This document shows, piece after piece, positions 46,799-59,735 of a DNA stretch of 64,000 bases. A model generated the notes under the pieces. The model ran no database searches. It was given only the letters and a program-made list of their open reading frames with translations, and was not told where the DNA came from. Source of the DNA: Neoceratodus forsteri (lineage: Eukaryota; Chordata; Ceratodontiformes; Ceratodontidae); assembly GCA_016271365.2 (NCBI GenBank), contig CM057456.1, forward strand, positions 1,398,751,001 to 1,398,815,000, given 5' to 3'. Position 1 is the stretch's first letter, and every line of letters starts with the position of its first letter. The translations under genes and the position numbers were made by a program.

Positions 46799-49489
46799 AC
46801 AGAAACATAGAAACATAGAATTTGATGGCAGATAAGGACCGCTTGGCCCACGCAGTCTGCCTATTTACCTACCTAATGGATAAGCTGCAGATCCTAGTTA
46901 ACCAACTGTGTTCTTCCTCCTACCCCCAACCCCTAGAATTGCCTTATGTATGTCCCATGCATTCTTGAATTCCCCCACTGTTTTTGACTCCACAACCTCC
47001 ACAGGAAGGCTGTTCCATGCATCCGTAACCCTTTCAGTGAAAAAATACTTCCTTACATTACCTCTGAGCCATCCCCCTTCTATCTTCAGATTGAGCCCCC
47101 TTGTTCTTGCACATCTCTTTTTCTGAAAGATGCTACCCTCTTGCACTTTGTTGAATCCCTTGAGGTATTTGAAAGTTTCTATCATGTCCCCCCGTCCCTC
47201 CTTTCCTCAAGGGTATACATGTTAAGCTCCTTAAGTCTCTCTTCGTATGTCTTCTGGTGTAAATACTGCACTATTTTAGTTGCCCTCCTCTGGACTACCT
47301 CCATCCTGTCTATCTCCTTGCTGAGATTGGGTCTCCAGAACTGCACACAGTACTCCAGATGGCATCTCACCAGCTGTCTGTACAGAGGGATAACAACTTC
47401 CAGTTTTCTTCTGGTGATGCTTCTTTCTATACATCTCAGTATCCCCACAGCCCTCCTTACTGCCTTCTCACATTGCTTGCCTACCTTTAGGTCATCTGAT
47501 ATGATTACCTCCAGGTCCCTCTTCAATTTTTTATTGTTGTTGTATCTCACCGCCCCCCTCTCCTCGGTACTCTTCCCTGGTTTTGTTTCCCAGGTGCATT
47601 ACTTGTACTTCTTAGCATTGAATCTAAGCTGCCACATTCTTACTATTCCTCCAACCTGCCAAGTCCTTCTCATCCTTTCCAGCCCACCCTGTGTATCAAC
47701 CCAGTTGCAGATCTTTGTGTCATCTGTAAAAAGACATACTTTTCCTTCCAGTCCCTCTGCAATGTCACTTATAAAGACACTGAAGAGGACTGGTCCTAAA
47801 ACTGAACGCTGTGGTACCCCACTAGTAACCCCCCTTTCTTCAGAGTGGACTCCGTTTACTGTTACACTCTGTGTCTTTTTCTCCAGCCAATACTTTACCC
47901 AGGCTACCATCTTGGGACCCACTCCCAGGCTGGCTAACTTGTATATTAATCTTTTGTTTGGGACTGTGTCAAATGCCTTGCTAAAGTCTAGGTAAGTAAT
48001 GTCCACAACCCCTCCCTGATCTACTACTTTGGTCACCCAGTCAAAGAAATCTATTAGATTCATCTGACATGACCTTCCTGCTGTGAATCCATGCTACCTT
48101 GGGTCCTGTACCCCTCTGGCCTCTAGGTACTCAACAGTTCTTTCCTTCAGAAGTGATTCCATCATTTTCCCTGTCACTGAGGTCAAACTAACAGGTCTGC
48201 AGTTTCCTGCCTCTGTCCTTGTTTCCATGCTTTGTGAAGTGGAATCGCATCTGTCTCTCCCTCCAGTCGCTGTGGTACCACCCTATCCTCCCATGATTTG
48301 TTAAAGAGGGTAGTCAGTGGTGTCACTAGTTCTACCCTTAGTTCTTTTAAATTCTGGGATGAATCCTGTCAGGCCCTATTGCTTTGTCCACCTGCAGTTT
48401 TAAGAGTTCTTTTAGAACTCTTTCTTGTCTTTAGTGAATGGGCCTGATCAACCCCCTATCCAGAAGTGTTTCTGTTGTTTGGTTTTGATTCCCTTTTCAC
48501 TAGTGAATACTGAGCAAAAATATTTGTTTAGTATCTCTGCCTTTTTTCAGTCACCTCTGCCCACCCCACCTCTCTCCCTTTATTAAGCTCACTATCCATC
48601 CCTTGGTCATCCTTAGCTCCCTGATGTACCTATAAAAGGTTGTATCCCCTCTTAACTGAGTTAGCTACCTATTCCTCAGTTTGTGCCTTTGCTGTTCTGA
48701 CTGCCTTCCCTGCTTCCTTCTGCTTTAACTGATACAATTCTCTGTCCTACTCCTTCTGTGATTCCTTGTACTTCCTGAATGCTATCTTTTTCTCTCGAAC
48801 CTTCCCTGCCACCTCCTTTGAGAACCATAGTGGTTTTTTACATCGTTTTGCTTTGTTTATTTGTTTCACACAAAGGCTTGTTGCCTTAGTGATGGCAGTT
48901 TTGATTATTCCCCATTGTTCTTCCACCCCTCCTTCCTGCCCATTTGCTAGTGCAATCCTTAGGCACTCACCCATTTTGGCAAAGTCAGCCCTCCTAAAGT
49001 CCAGGACCTTTGCCTTTGTATGGCTTGACTCTACTGCTGTGTTTATCATTATCCATACTGTTTGATGGTTGCTAGTTCCCAGATGGCTACCCACTTCTAC
49101 ATCTGTGATCCTCTGTCCATCTCCATTTGAGAGTACCAGGCCTAAGATTGCTCCCTCCCAAGTGGGTTCCAATGCTAGTTGTCTAAGGTATGCCTCTGCA
49201 GGGCATCTAGAATGACTCCACTCCTTGATGAGGCTGCAGCAAATGTACTCCAGTTAACATCTGGCATATTCAGATCTCCCATCAACAATATCTTCCTTTT
49301 TTCTGCCATTCTAAGGATACCTTCTATCATTTCCTTGTCCATTTCCTTCCCCAGAGATGGGGGTCTCATATACAACCCTCTTCAGATTGTGGTGCCTGTC
49401 TGGCTCTAAGTTGACCTACAGTGCTTCTCTCCCTGTTTAACCTTTGTTCTGTTGCGTTTGATTCCTTCCCTTATGTAGAGAGCTACTCC
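46799..49489 (-). mobile_element. CR1 LINE nested in older CR1 (copy B)
   Basis: Counterpart of 3552-6246, flanked by TCTGGTC at 46792-46798 and 49490-49496. Endonuclease 'LLMGDLNMPDVNWS' is intact here where copy A has R for G, but 'SNHQTV' replaces 'SDHRTV' (catalytic-site Asp to Asn). RT has 'YLDFSKAFDTVPNKRL', 'TSGVPQRSVLGPVLF' and 'LFTDDTKICN' (FTDD), so the catalytic Asp pair survives. Frames are broken elsewhere. Confidence 0.85.
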
Positions 49490-49496
49490 TCTGGTC

Positions 49497-49940
49497 CCAT
49501 GGCCTTTGTCCACTTTAACATTAGCAAGTACCTTCAGGACTGTTTCCTTTTCAAGCGGACTTGTGTCCACCTCTCTGCCCCCCCTACACTGTTCCTACTG
49601 CTCCTTTGGGGTCCATCCCCCTCTCCCTCTACTAAGGAGGCCTGAGCAGAAGTACCTGTTCAAGATGTCAGCTTTTACTTGATCCTCCTCTGCATAGTTT
49701 CCCTCTGCCATTCTCCTTACCCTCACTATCCCTCCTCCTGCCTTCTTCTTCTCGCTTATGTACCTGAAGAAAGTCTTGTCCCTTCTGTTACCCATCTGGC
49801 TATCCTTTCCTCTGTTTGCTCCTTTGCTCCCCTCACTGCCTTACCAGCTTACCTTTGTTTTACTTGTACATGGTACACTTCCTCATCCTTATCTCTCTGC
49901 ATTTATTTTACCTCCTGAATACCACCCATTTTTCCTTGCA
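49497..49940 (-). mobile_element. Older CR1 linker fragment, 5' part (copy B)
   Basis: Counterpart of 6254-6700. It reads 'DKTFFRYISEKKKAGGGIV' and 'KADILNRYFCSGLLS' on the minus strand. Confidence 0.75.
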
Positions 49941-50752
49941 GAGAAACATAGAAATTGTCAGCAGATAAGGACCGCTAGGCCCATCTCATCTGCCCTTAAG
50001 CCCTATACTTGTCTGTGGCCTCTGACCCTAAGTGGTTAGTAGTTTCCCATCACTCTTTCTTTCCCTCCTCAGGGTTCCCTTGTGCTTATTCCAGACATGG
50101 TTAAAATTCTCCACTGTGCTTGCTCCCACCGCCTCCTGTGGCAGGCTATTCCATTTGTCCATCACCCTCTCTGTGAAGAAAATTTTTCTCACATTTCCCC
50201 TTAACCTGCCCCCCTCCAATTTTATATCTTGTCCACTTGTTCTTGCACTCCTTCTGCACTGGAAGATGTTCCCCCTGTACCATGTTAATGCCCTTGAAGT
50301 ATTTGAATGTTTCTTTCATTCCCCCCCAATTCCCTCCTTTCCTCCAGTGAGTACATATTGAGGTCCTTTAATCTGCCTTCATATGTTTTGTGGTGCATGC
50401 TATGTTCCATCTTGGTTGCCCTTCTCTGGACTGCTTCCACCCTGTTGATATCTTTGTGAAGGTGTGGCCTCCAGAAATGCACACAGTGCTCTAAGTGAGG
50501 CCCCACTGGTGTTCTTTTGCAGTGGCATTACTTCCTCCTGCCTTCTGCTAGTGATACCTCTGCCTATGCATCCCAGCTTTCCAGCCACTTGCCCTCCTTG
50601 CAGCCCTTGTGCTCTGTATGGACACTTTTAGGTCATCTGAAATAATGACCCACCCCAGTCCCTTTTTTCCTTGGTGATTGTCAATACCTCCCCCCATCCC
50701 CATCCTGTATGTTTCTCCAGGGTTCCCTGCTCCTCTTTCACCTTTGTTGCCA
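49941..50752 (-). mobile_element. CR1 3' fragment, third subfamily (copy B)
   Basis: Counterpart of 6701-7510. It carries 'WNSLPQEAVGASTVENFN' and 'HLHKDINRVEAVQRRATK' on the minus strand. The following 50753-50983 matches the tentative EN-linker remnant 7511-7735. Confidence 0.75.
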
Positions 50753-50983
50753 CTTCCCTAGAGTAACCTAATCATCTTTTTCTTCCTCCTGCTTTTGCTC
50801 ACTTTCTTTAAGCATAATATGGTTACCTTCAGTTTGCCTTCCCTTAATTTTCTTCACTGTTCTTCTGCCCCTTCCCACAATTTCCCTCTGCTATGCTTCA
50901 TCTAAGGCAGTCTCATATTTCTTTATAATCCTAAAATCCAGGACTCTCCCCTTCATGTGGTTTGCCTTTTTATCCATGCATAT

Positions 50984-51585
50984 AGACACTAGAAATAGCT
51001 GAAATTTTTATTGGGGAGTGGCGTCAGAGCAGAGCGATTCTTGGCTCAGACTGCAGGCATGCCAGGGCTTTTTGAGAAGGAGCGCATCGAGGAGAGAGGT
51101 GCCAGTGCTGCATCAGCAGCAGAAGAGGTGGAGAGAGCAGGATTTCCTGGCGTCTGCAGTCAGCGGCAGGCCAGGGGTGGCAGAGAAGAGGTCGGCCAAT
51201 CAGGAGCCAGGGTGCGAAGTTTCAAATCATGACTGGGGATATAAGGGACAGGCTCAGCCGCACTCTTCACACAGACACTAGAAGGAGCTGTAATTTTCTT
51301 TGGGAGAGGCATCAGAGTGGACAATTCCCAGCAGCTCAGACTGGGACAGGCCAGGGCTTTAGAGAATAAGCGCATCGGGCAAAGAGAAGCCAGTGCTGCA
51401 TCGGCAGCAGGAGAGGTGGGCAGAGCAGGATTTCCCAGTGGCTGCAGTTGGTGGCAGGCCAGGGGTGGCAGAGAAGAGGTTGGCCATTCAGGAGCCAGGG
51501 CGTGAAGTTTCAAGTTACGGCTGGGGATACAAGGGACAGGCCCAGCCACACTCTTCACACAGATGCTAGAAGGAGCTGTAATTTT
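50984..51585 (+). repeat. Tandem 5' UTR monomers (copy B)
   Basis: Units begin at 50984, 51273 and 51561, the last a stub. Unit 1 keeps CCAAT (about 51196) and 'gatataaggg' (about 51238). In unit 2 these are 'ccattc' and 'gatacaaggg', so different monomers have decayed in the two duplicate copies. Confidence 0.75.
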
Positions 51586-54500
51586 CTTCCCACACAGCCC
51601 ACCTCAGTCCCAACCTCTATTAAATGGGCAGTGAGGGTGGAGCCAAGGGGGAAGACTGGCCTGACTTTAGAGGATTTTAAAGAACATTGATAGAGGTTTT
51701 GTATTTAAAGAACATTGATCTGATTAAGCAAAGTGTACATGTTAGAGCAGCTGTGATGGGGGAGTGGCTGCTGCTGTGGTGCAGATCATTGGTGCGGGCT
51801 CAGTGGTGGCTTTTCTGGAAACAGTTGGTCGGGACACAGTACCTAAGGGGACAGGCTAAAACAGGTAGTCCTGATTAAGTTGAGGGCACTGGAGCACAGA
51901 TTATTCAGGAACCTTGTTTTTGTTTTGTTTGTTTGTGAAGGCTGGGAGAAAGGGAAGTACGTATTGTATGTGGGAAATTGCTAGTAAAGTGTTACTGAAA
52001 AAGAAGGAAGGAGTGAACAAAGATGCATGATAGAATAGGGATGGGACCTCAAGTTGCTAGAGCTGGCATCTTTGGGAGGGTGGTTGGATGCACAGGATGT
52101 GGGACAGCAATGGTACTAGACTGGGCTTGGAAATTTGGAGGTTGCTCAGTGTGCCACCAGTTGGCAAAGCTTAGGGAGGAACTGGAAGGAATTCGGAGAC
52201 AGCTAGGGGAGTGGAAAAGGAGGGGGCATGGGGATGCCTACAAAAATACACAGGGGGCTGAAACCTTCGAGCATAAGGAGAGGAAATGGCAGTAGGCTGA
52301 GAACAGGGCATCCTGGCAGGAGGAGCCCAGAATGCAGCGTCATAAACCAGGCAAGGGAGGAGGGGTGTCAAGGGATACCTGAGAGAGAGAGGATAGTAGG
52401 GAAAGAGGTTCAAGAGTAGCAGGGGGAGAGGGGGCCCAGGATCAGCAGGAGGGGGACCTGGGAGGAAGGTGCAGGAACAGCTAAGACAGGGAAAGGAGGA
52501 AGCTGTGTGGAAACAAGCCAGGCAGGAAGCAGGGACACCAGGAAGGGGCTTCACCAGGAAGGGCAGGAGCAGGGCCCAGAAATGAAGCTCAGAGTACAAG
52601 GAACAGAAGGAAAAGCATTGGGGGGGAGATCAAATGGAGCAAGGCACAAGGGTGGGTAGCACCATAAAAGAGCCAGAAAAACAGGATTTGGGTCAGAGAG
52701 ATGAGCAGGAGGAAGAGAGAGAAACTAGAAAAGTTTTGGAGGAGGAAAAGGGTTGCACGAAGGAACCAGAGAAGCAGAAAGGGGCCCAGGGAAGTGAACA
52801 GATGGAGGATGGGGGAAGGAGGGCTCAGGTAGTTTTGGGGGGTGAGATAGCAAGGGGAAGGATGAGGAAAAATGGGGAAAGAGGAGGAGAATAGCAGCAG
52901 TGGGGGTGCCCATGAGGAAAAAGGGGACAGAGTCTTAATAGTGGGGGACTCTATTAAAAAGGAGTTACATGGGGGAGAAGGGAAGAGAGAGGGGAGAAAT
53001 TATGGGTGGAATGCCTGCCAGGTATGATGGTAGCCAAAGTTATGCATTGGATCCCCTCAAGGTGGAGGGAAATAGATGAGAAAACTCATCTGATCTGCCA
53101 CCTAGGCACAAAAGACTTTGCAACGGCAGCATGATGGAGGCGCAGGCAAGGTTTATGGCACTGGCCAGGTTCTGCAGTGGCTTAGACTTTAAATCCCTGT
53201 CCTTCTCAGAGGTGCTACCAGTACCAAGGGCCAGCATGGAGGTGAGGCAAAATATTGAGGAGTTCAGTTACTGGCTTGCAGGTTGGTGTGCCCAGAAGGG
53301 GTATGGTGTGATAGGAGATTGGGGTTCAACATGGAGTGACAAGAGCCTATATGCCCCAGATAAACTGCACATAAATGGGGAGAGAAAAGCAGTGCTCAAA
53401 TGTAAACTGGATGATTATGTTGACAGAAGCTGTCATTTAAACTAAACAAGGGGAGGAGGGCAGGGGAAAGCCCAACTGATGAGGCAAGAGGCAGGGGGGA
53501 GCAAAAAGCCCTACTCACACAGCCAAAGGGTAAGGGGGTGAAACATATAGGAAAGGAGGAAAGAGGGGTGTGGAGGGTCATGTGTGCAAACAACAGAAGT
53601 CTGGGAAGAAAAATCCCAGATCTAACAGTGAAAATGACAGAGGAGGGCCTTGACATAGTCTAGGTAACAGAAACATGGTGCCACCAGGAACAGGGATGGG
53701 AAATGGAGATACCAGGGTACAAATTGTTGAGGAGGGACAGGGAGGAAAAAAGAGGGGAGTTGCACGCTACGTAAAGGAGAGTATCAGGGCATCAAAATTG
53801 CAAGGTTAGTGAGGAGAGGCAGAAGGACTCTGGATCTCGTTGTCAGTGGGGAAGGGGGAGTCAGTGCATATGGGGGTGGTGTACAGACCCCCGGCACAGC
53901 AAGAATCTTTGGATAGAAGCATGGCTGATGAGTTCATGAGAATGGCGGCAAGGGAGGAAGTGGTGCTGATGGGGGACCTGAACCTACCGGACATAGACTG
54001 GAGCACTCTTTCGGCTGCATCAACCAGCAGCAGGGAAATATTGGACTCCCTGCAACTGGCCCTCCTAAATCAACTGGCCAGGGAGCCAACCAGGGCAGGA
54101 GCTACTCTTGATCTAGTCCTGACAAATGGGGACAGGGTAGGAGAGGTATCGTTGGGGGAACATCTTAGTATGAGTGACCATAACAGGTTCAAGTTTAGAA
54201 TGAGGAACACTGCAGAGGTTCACCGGTCTAGGTTAAAGGTGCTGGATTTCAAGACACTAAACTTCGGGAAAATGGGGGAAATAGTGGTGAGAGTTTTGCA
54301 AGGGGTGGAGGATTTGACGGAGGTGGAGGCAATGTGGGGGAGGATAAAGGAAGCTATTGTAGGGGTCACTGACATCTGTGCCAAGAAAGCAGGTAAAAAG
54401 AAGAGGAGGAGGAGGAAACCTCAGTGGTATACTAGGGAAGTAGTAAAAAAGGTAAGGACAAAAAGGAAAGCCTTTAGGAGGTTCAAGAAAACTCAGGCAG

Positions 54501-56426
54501 AAGTTGACTGGGTAAAATACCAGGTGAGCCAGAGAGAAGCCGGGGTAGATGTAAGGAGGGTAAAGGCACAGACAGAGGAGCGAATAGCTAGATGGGTCAA
54601 AAAGGGGGATAAGACTTTCTTTTGGGTATGTAAATGAAAAGATGAAGACTAGGCAGGGATTCTCCAGTTAAAAACAAATGAGGGCAAGATGTTACAACAG
54701 GACAGAGAGAAAGCGGACCTGCTAAACACCTATTTTTGCTCAGTATTCAAGAGGGAGGGAGGAAGGAAGAAGATGAAGGCAGCAGAGCGGGAAATGGAAT
54801 GGCGGGGAGGAGGCAGTAGAGATGAGGTCGTTTCTCATGGAGAAAGTTTTGGAAGAACTAGGCTGCATAAAGGTGGACAAGGCAATGGGGCCAGATAGGG
54901 TGCACCCAAGGGTGTTAAGGGAGGTAATGGAGATATTGGCAATACTTTTGACTGCACTTTTCAATCATTCCTGGAGACCGGGGTGGTGCCTGAGAAATGG
55001 AGGCAGGCAAAAGTGGTCCCGCTGCATAAGGGGGGAGGGAGGGAGGAATTGGGAAGTTACAGGCCCGTGAGCTTGATATCAGTGGTAGACAAGCTCATGG
55101 AGAAGCTAGTAAAAGGCAGGATCACCAGCTACCTGGAGGAAAGTGGCCTGATAAATCCAAGGCAACATGGTTTTACTAGGGGCAGATCCTGTCAAACAAA
55201 TTTGATAGAGTTTTTTGACGGGGTCACCAAGGAACTAGATCAAGGGAGAGCGGTAGATGCATCTTATTTGGATTTCAGAAAGGCATTCGACTCCATGCCC
55301 CATGGGAGGATTCTGTGTAAAATGGCAGGACTGGGGCTGGGGCAGAGGGTAGCTGAATGGGTGGGAAACTGGCTGGGGAAAAGGAGGTAGAGGGTCATAA
55401 TAAATGGGGTGGCATCCGGGGAGGGCAAGGTCACAAGCGGGGTCCCTCAGGGATCAGTGCTGGGGCCCCTCTATTCAATATATTCATAGGGGACATTGTG
55501 GAGGGCCTTGAGGGGGTGTGAGTTTGTTTGCAGACAATATCAAAATCTACAATAGGGTGGACATGGAGGAAGGGGTGGAACAAATGCAGAGAGATTTGGG
55601 GAGACTTGAGGCATGGTCAAAGAGGTGGCAGCTTGCATTCAATACAGACAAATGTAAAATCATGCATCTTGGCTTCAGAAATCAGAAGGCAGGGTACTGT
55701 ATGGGGGCAGAGATCTGGAGGAGATGGAACATGAAAGAGACCTAGGCATCATTATATCCGGTGACCTGAAGGTGGAAAGGCAGTGAGGGAGGGCAGTTGC
55801 CAGGGGGAGTGGAATGCTGGGATGCATTGGAAGGGGGATCACCAGTAGGAATAGGGTGGTCATAGTACCCTTGTATACCCATCTAGTTAGACCACACTTG
55901 GAGTGCAGAGTCCAGTTATGCAGGCCATACCTCAGGAAGGATGTGGGGAGGCTAGAAAGGGTTCAGAGGAAAGTGACAAAAACGGTAAAAGGGTTAAGCC
56001 ACCTATCCTATGAAGAAAGTTTGAGTGATCTGAACATGTACTCCCTGGAACAGAAGAGGGAGAGGGAGGGACATGATTGAGACCTTCAGGTACCTTAAGG
56101 GTATAAACAGGGTGCCAGGAGGGAGCATCTTCAAGGTGAAGGGAAATCAGAGGATGAGGGGGCATGGCCTGCAGGTGAAGGGGGAAGTTCAGGGGTAACA
56201 TTACAAAACACTATTACACAGAGAGAGTAGTGGAAAAGTGGAACAAACTCCCAGAGGCAGTCGTTGAAGAGGAAACTCTGGAGGGATTCAAAAGGGCATG
56301 TGACAACCACATGGGAGTGTTGGGGAGGCACAGGTCCAAGCAGATAGCTGGACAAATGGGTAGACTTGGTGGGCCTAGTTTTGGTCCTTTTCTGCCGTCA
56401 CACTTCCATGAATCTATGAATCCATC
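50984..56426 (+). mobile_element. Near full-length CR1-like LINE (copy B)
   Basis: Counterpart of 7736-13180. It has monomer repeats at 50984-51272 and 51273-51560 plus a stub, an ORF1 zinc region at 52023-52295, and an esterase end at 53131-53445 with 'DKLHING'. The endonuclease 53840-54637 is a single 265-codon frame with 'LMGDLNLPDIDWS' and 'MSDHNRFKF'. RT runs from 54689, with 'YLDFRKAFDSMPH' near 55266, and again FADN at about 55518. The 3' end is 'atgaatctatgaatccatc'. It is dead by shared and private stops. Confidence 0.85.
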
Positions 56427-57880
56427 TTGTTGTCGCTCCGGGGCACAGCCCACGGTGACATCAACAACACTGCAGTTCTTTGTCACACCTTTCGGGGCAA
56501 CTTTTTCCTATTTTCTTTCCTTTCTGATATGGACCACTGCTTATGAGAAAAAGAAACCTCCAATGCATGTTTTCCTTCATCATTGGAAGCTCTGTCTATT
56601 TGTGAGCCATTGTGTGCTTAGGCAACATTGGGGCAGATATGACGCCATCAGTGTTTCTCTTCTTTCATCCATTTTCCTTTGTGTTTTAGTTCAAAACTTT
56701 TTACAAAGGTAACAGTCTAGGCCCACACACTTTAAGTAAAGCTTGTGGCAGTCTGCATTTGCCAGGAGCTTAAAACACAATCTACAATTTTTAAACCCTG
56801 TAAGTCTGTTTTTCTTTTTGGGCTAGTCATTCCAAATTTACTGATAGTTCTCTTATATTCGATTCCACTGTGTAAAAGAACTGAAACTGCTAGTTATACA
56901 GCAAAAATGAAAGCATTATTATTTTTAAAACACAAATATAGTTGGTTCCCTCAGGCAGGGACTTTTTTGCAGAGTGGCCTTCTCCTGTTCCTTGGAATGG
57001 GAGAAACTGTAAATGTTATCAGTTTTACAGTAAAACACCTTAACTAACACAGAGTTATTAAGGAAACTGACCAAAGTTAAAAAATAACAAATAAATGTTA
57101 AAAGTATTTAAAGTAGACCAGAAGGCTGGAAACGTCTTGGGGCACTGCTTTCCTCAGGCAGAGAAAGGAATCTGGTAATAAGCCAGTAGGGGGAGCATGA
57201 GCACACTGCAGAGTTTGAAATTCATTCTAAATTTTACTAGCATAAGTTCCATTTCTCCAGGGATCCACTTTGCATGGAGTAGATAAGATGCACTTTGCAC
57301 TCTCATTATTGTTGGAGTCCAGTTGTTAGAATGTTGCTGCATGGGACAGGGTGGAACGTTGGAGTTTGATTTTATAGGGTCCATCCCATGCTGCTTTTTT
57401 AATCTGAAACTGGAGGTGAGAAAACATTGCAGTTAGTGACTGGGTAGGGGGAGGTCTGAAAAAATGGTTTTATGTGCATCACATAGTGCTTCTTAATCCA
57501 GGACATGGAGGGGGGAGACTGCTGCTGCCAGTGGTGTGGGCACGGGTAGGAGCTGGAAATAGGCATTATAAGGTGTTTTAGATATAATTGTTGCCATAGC
57601 ACAGCATGAACTGGAAAACGGGGTATTGCATTGTTGAAAATATGATTCTTCAGAGAAGACGTTAAACTGATGTGTTTTACCAGGCAGTGAACTTAAGCTG
57701 CGGCAGCATTTGTATGTGTCAATAAATAACTACACTTCCACTGCAGCCTGTTTGTACGTTCACTGTAGAGTGCAGCCTCTTGGATTTCTCAAATGGAAGA
57801 GACTGGGGCTGAGTGCCGAAACCAAGGGATGCCCTATGTGACAGCTTCCAGACCTATTCTTGTCTTTTTGTTTCCCTGAC
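56427..57880. other. IL6-B upstream interval, nothing recognisable
   Basis: Counterpart of 13181-14600. No gene or repeat is recognised. Confidence 0.5.
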
Positions 57881-58068
57881 GTGTTAAACGCCTCCCTAAT
57901 CAAATTCAGAATTGGGCAATGGACTGGTTGTGGAAGTTCTAATTCTAAGGTTCCTTAAGTATCTTGTATCAATACTAAGAACTGCCTGGGGAATTGCCTA
58001 ATCAAACTACCCTGCCCCTTAGGGGGTTTCCTCAGCATTCCATGATTAATGAACCCCCCAAATAAATA
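57878..58068 (+). promoter_or_regulatory. IL6: IL6-B proximal promoter
   Basis: The same sites as copy A, all unchanged: TGACGT (about 57878), ATTGGGCAAT (about 57912), GGGGGTTTCC (58022-58031) and AAATAAATA (58060-58068). Retention of every core site suggests copy B can also be induced. That is an inference from sequence only. Confidence 0.7.
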
Positions 58069-58151
58069 GAGAGCAATAATGGCTCCGAATCAGACTGCTG
58101 TATCGGGTGCTGTGAGTATTTACCCGCAAATAAAAGGAAAACATCTTTGCT

Positions 58152-58480
58152 ATGATCAGCGGACAAAGTAAGTAAAGTAAAGGAATTGGAACATGTTGTA
58201 ATATTGCATTGAACCCCGCGAGGCTAGAGTACGGATTTGGCTGAAATTGTGTGTCCCTGTGTTCTTTTCAGTGTCTATTCTCGATATCCTGTGGGCTTTG
58301 GCAGTGCTGATTGCTAGCCTGGCGTTACTACCACCCTCACCAGTCACAGCTTTTCCTGTCCCGGACTCCTTGGGGGAATACTCTGGCTCGGACCTTGCAG
58401 TGCCACGGACATCTCTGTTTCTGGACTGGCTATCGCTAGCGCAGCTTATCCATTACCAGAGTGACCGCCTCAAGACTCAG
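58152..58480 (+). CDS. IL6: Interleukin-6, copy B, exons 1-2 (3' part outside window)
   Basis: Exon 1 coding part is 58152-58167 (MISGQ plus one base, donor gtaagt) and exon 2 is 58272-58480 (209 nt, acceptor 'ttttcag', donor gtgaga). Together they give 75 intact codons. These are a signal peptide with 'ALAVLIASLALLPPS', a likely cleavage near 'VTA|FPVPD' (compare the FPxP start of mature mammalian IL-6), an acidic N-terminal segment ('SLGEYSGSDL'), and helix A 'FLDWLSLAQLIHYQSDRLK'. Exons 3-5 are expected beyond 64000, delayed by two insertions in intron 2. Whether they exist cannot be seen here. Confidence 0.9.
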
Positions 58481-58676
58481 GTGAGACAGAGAACTGCGAG
58501 TGACTCTTTCATGTCCTCTCCTTCACTTCTTTGCTTTTCTCGGGTCTCTGATTGCAGTTGGGATCTGAGCGTCCGCAGCATCTTCTGCAGTAAATGCTGT
58601 AGCCCCAGGCTAGGGGGCATACCGGGTAAGGGGAGTGGGGACTATAAGGTAAAGGAGTGTTGTACCTGTGTTTTTC

Positions 58677-58760
58677 TGTGTGTGTGTGTGTGTTAGAAGG
58701 GACATTATATTCAAGTTTTAATTCTTCTCAATATACACACACACACACACACACACACAA
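58677..58760. repeat. (TG)n and (CA)n microsatellites
   Basis: A TG run at about 58677-58693 and a CA run at 58733-58759 in IL6-B intron 2. Both are longer than in copy A. Confidence 0.9.
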
Positions 58761-58807
58761 TAGTCAGCTTGTTTTATAACTGTAGGAGCTTATACTTCTG
58801 CTCTATT

Positions 58808-59735
58808 TAAGCAATATACCATGACAGGGAGTGGGTATATGGGTGGATTTACCACGCCTGGTGTGGTTTGGTCACGGCGCGGCCGGTGCACCGAGTGGCC
58901 ATCACCGCCCTACTCCCTGATGGTATATTGCTAATATACAATGTTTTAGTTTTTTTTTTGTGAGAAAATAAATAAAAATGTTTTTTGTATTTTAAAGTTT
59001 TTGTTTTAAATTGTTACTCCGTCAGAAAAAATAGTCCTTTGCTGATAGGGAGACTCTTGTTAGCAGTCATTTAAATGACTATGCGAGGACATCGTGGGTG
59101 CTGCAGAGTGAGGCAGCGAAGAAGTTGTTCTGAGTAAAGATTCATAATTTCACGTAATTTCATTTTTTCTCTGACTCCGCTTCCTGCAGTACATGGTGTG
59201 TCCCTAGTTCACCGCGCAACCAAACGGCGCTGTAGTCCTGCCCCCTTTCAAATCGGTGATTGGAGTTGCTGGGGTCGATACTGTAATTTGATAGGGTGAG
59301 GCAGTTGTCCTTCTAAGAGCCCACATAGCGGAGAAGTGTGACGGAGTGTCGAAATGGCTACTGAAAGACTTCAGTATTGTTTAAAAATTGCGGTTTGCCA
59401 AGTTGCAGGCTGGATTAGGAGCGGAGGCTGAGGAGATAATATTGGAGATGAGGTAGCTATTTAAAGCGAATTCGGTAGCTTTGCACAGGATTTTGTTATT
59501 GTTCGGCAGTTTTACTCGGGTTAATGAGTACGTAATGTTACGGTCAGTTCTTGAGCTTGCCACTGGTGTGTTTGCCGTGATCGGAGGGATTTGCGAGGGG
59601 GTTACTGATGCAGCTGACTGGTTGCTGGTACCTTTTCCAGTGGGTATATTGGAGGATTTATAACGCTGAAAAGGTGCCAGCCAACCAATCAGAATAGAGG
59701 GATTTCTGTAGTTTCTGATGTCCATTGTATAATAA
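58808..59735 (+). mobile_element. DNA-transposon-like insertion unique to copy B
   Basis: Copy A has the empty site 'ctattaaggg' (16006-16015). Copy B has about 920 extra bases flanked by TAA on both sides (58808-58810 and 59733-59735). The left end is a 121-bp palindrome (58811-58931), with outer arms 'gcaataTACCATgacaggga' and its inverse. The right end, inverted, reads 'ttattatacaatggaca', similar to the left terminus. A 3-base TWA-type duplication fits PIF/Harbinger elements, but the superfamily is not proven. Short open frames inside (59381-59725 minus, 59481-59663 plus) show no recognisable transposase. Confidence 0.65.
58811..58931. repeat. Terminal palindrome of the 58.8-kb insertion
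   Basis: The outer arms pair over about 21 bp. The centre is GC-rich around 'gcgcggccggtgcaccg' and would extend the hairpin imperfectly. Confidence 0.75.

Noticed and set aside
47141..47995. 284-codon plus-strand open frame
   Set aside because: It is the antisense of the copy B CR1 RT. The minus strand carries the LINE motifs.
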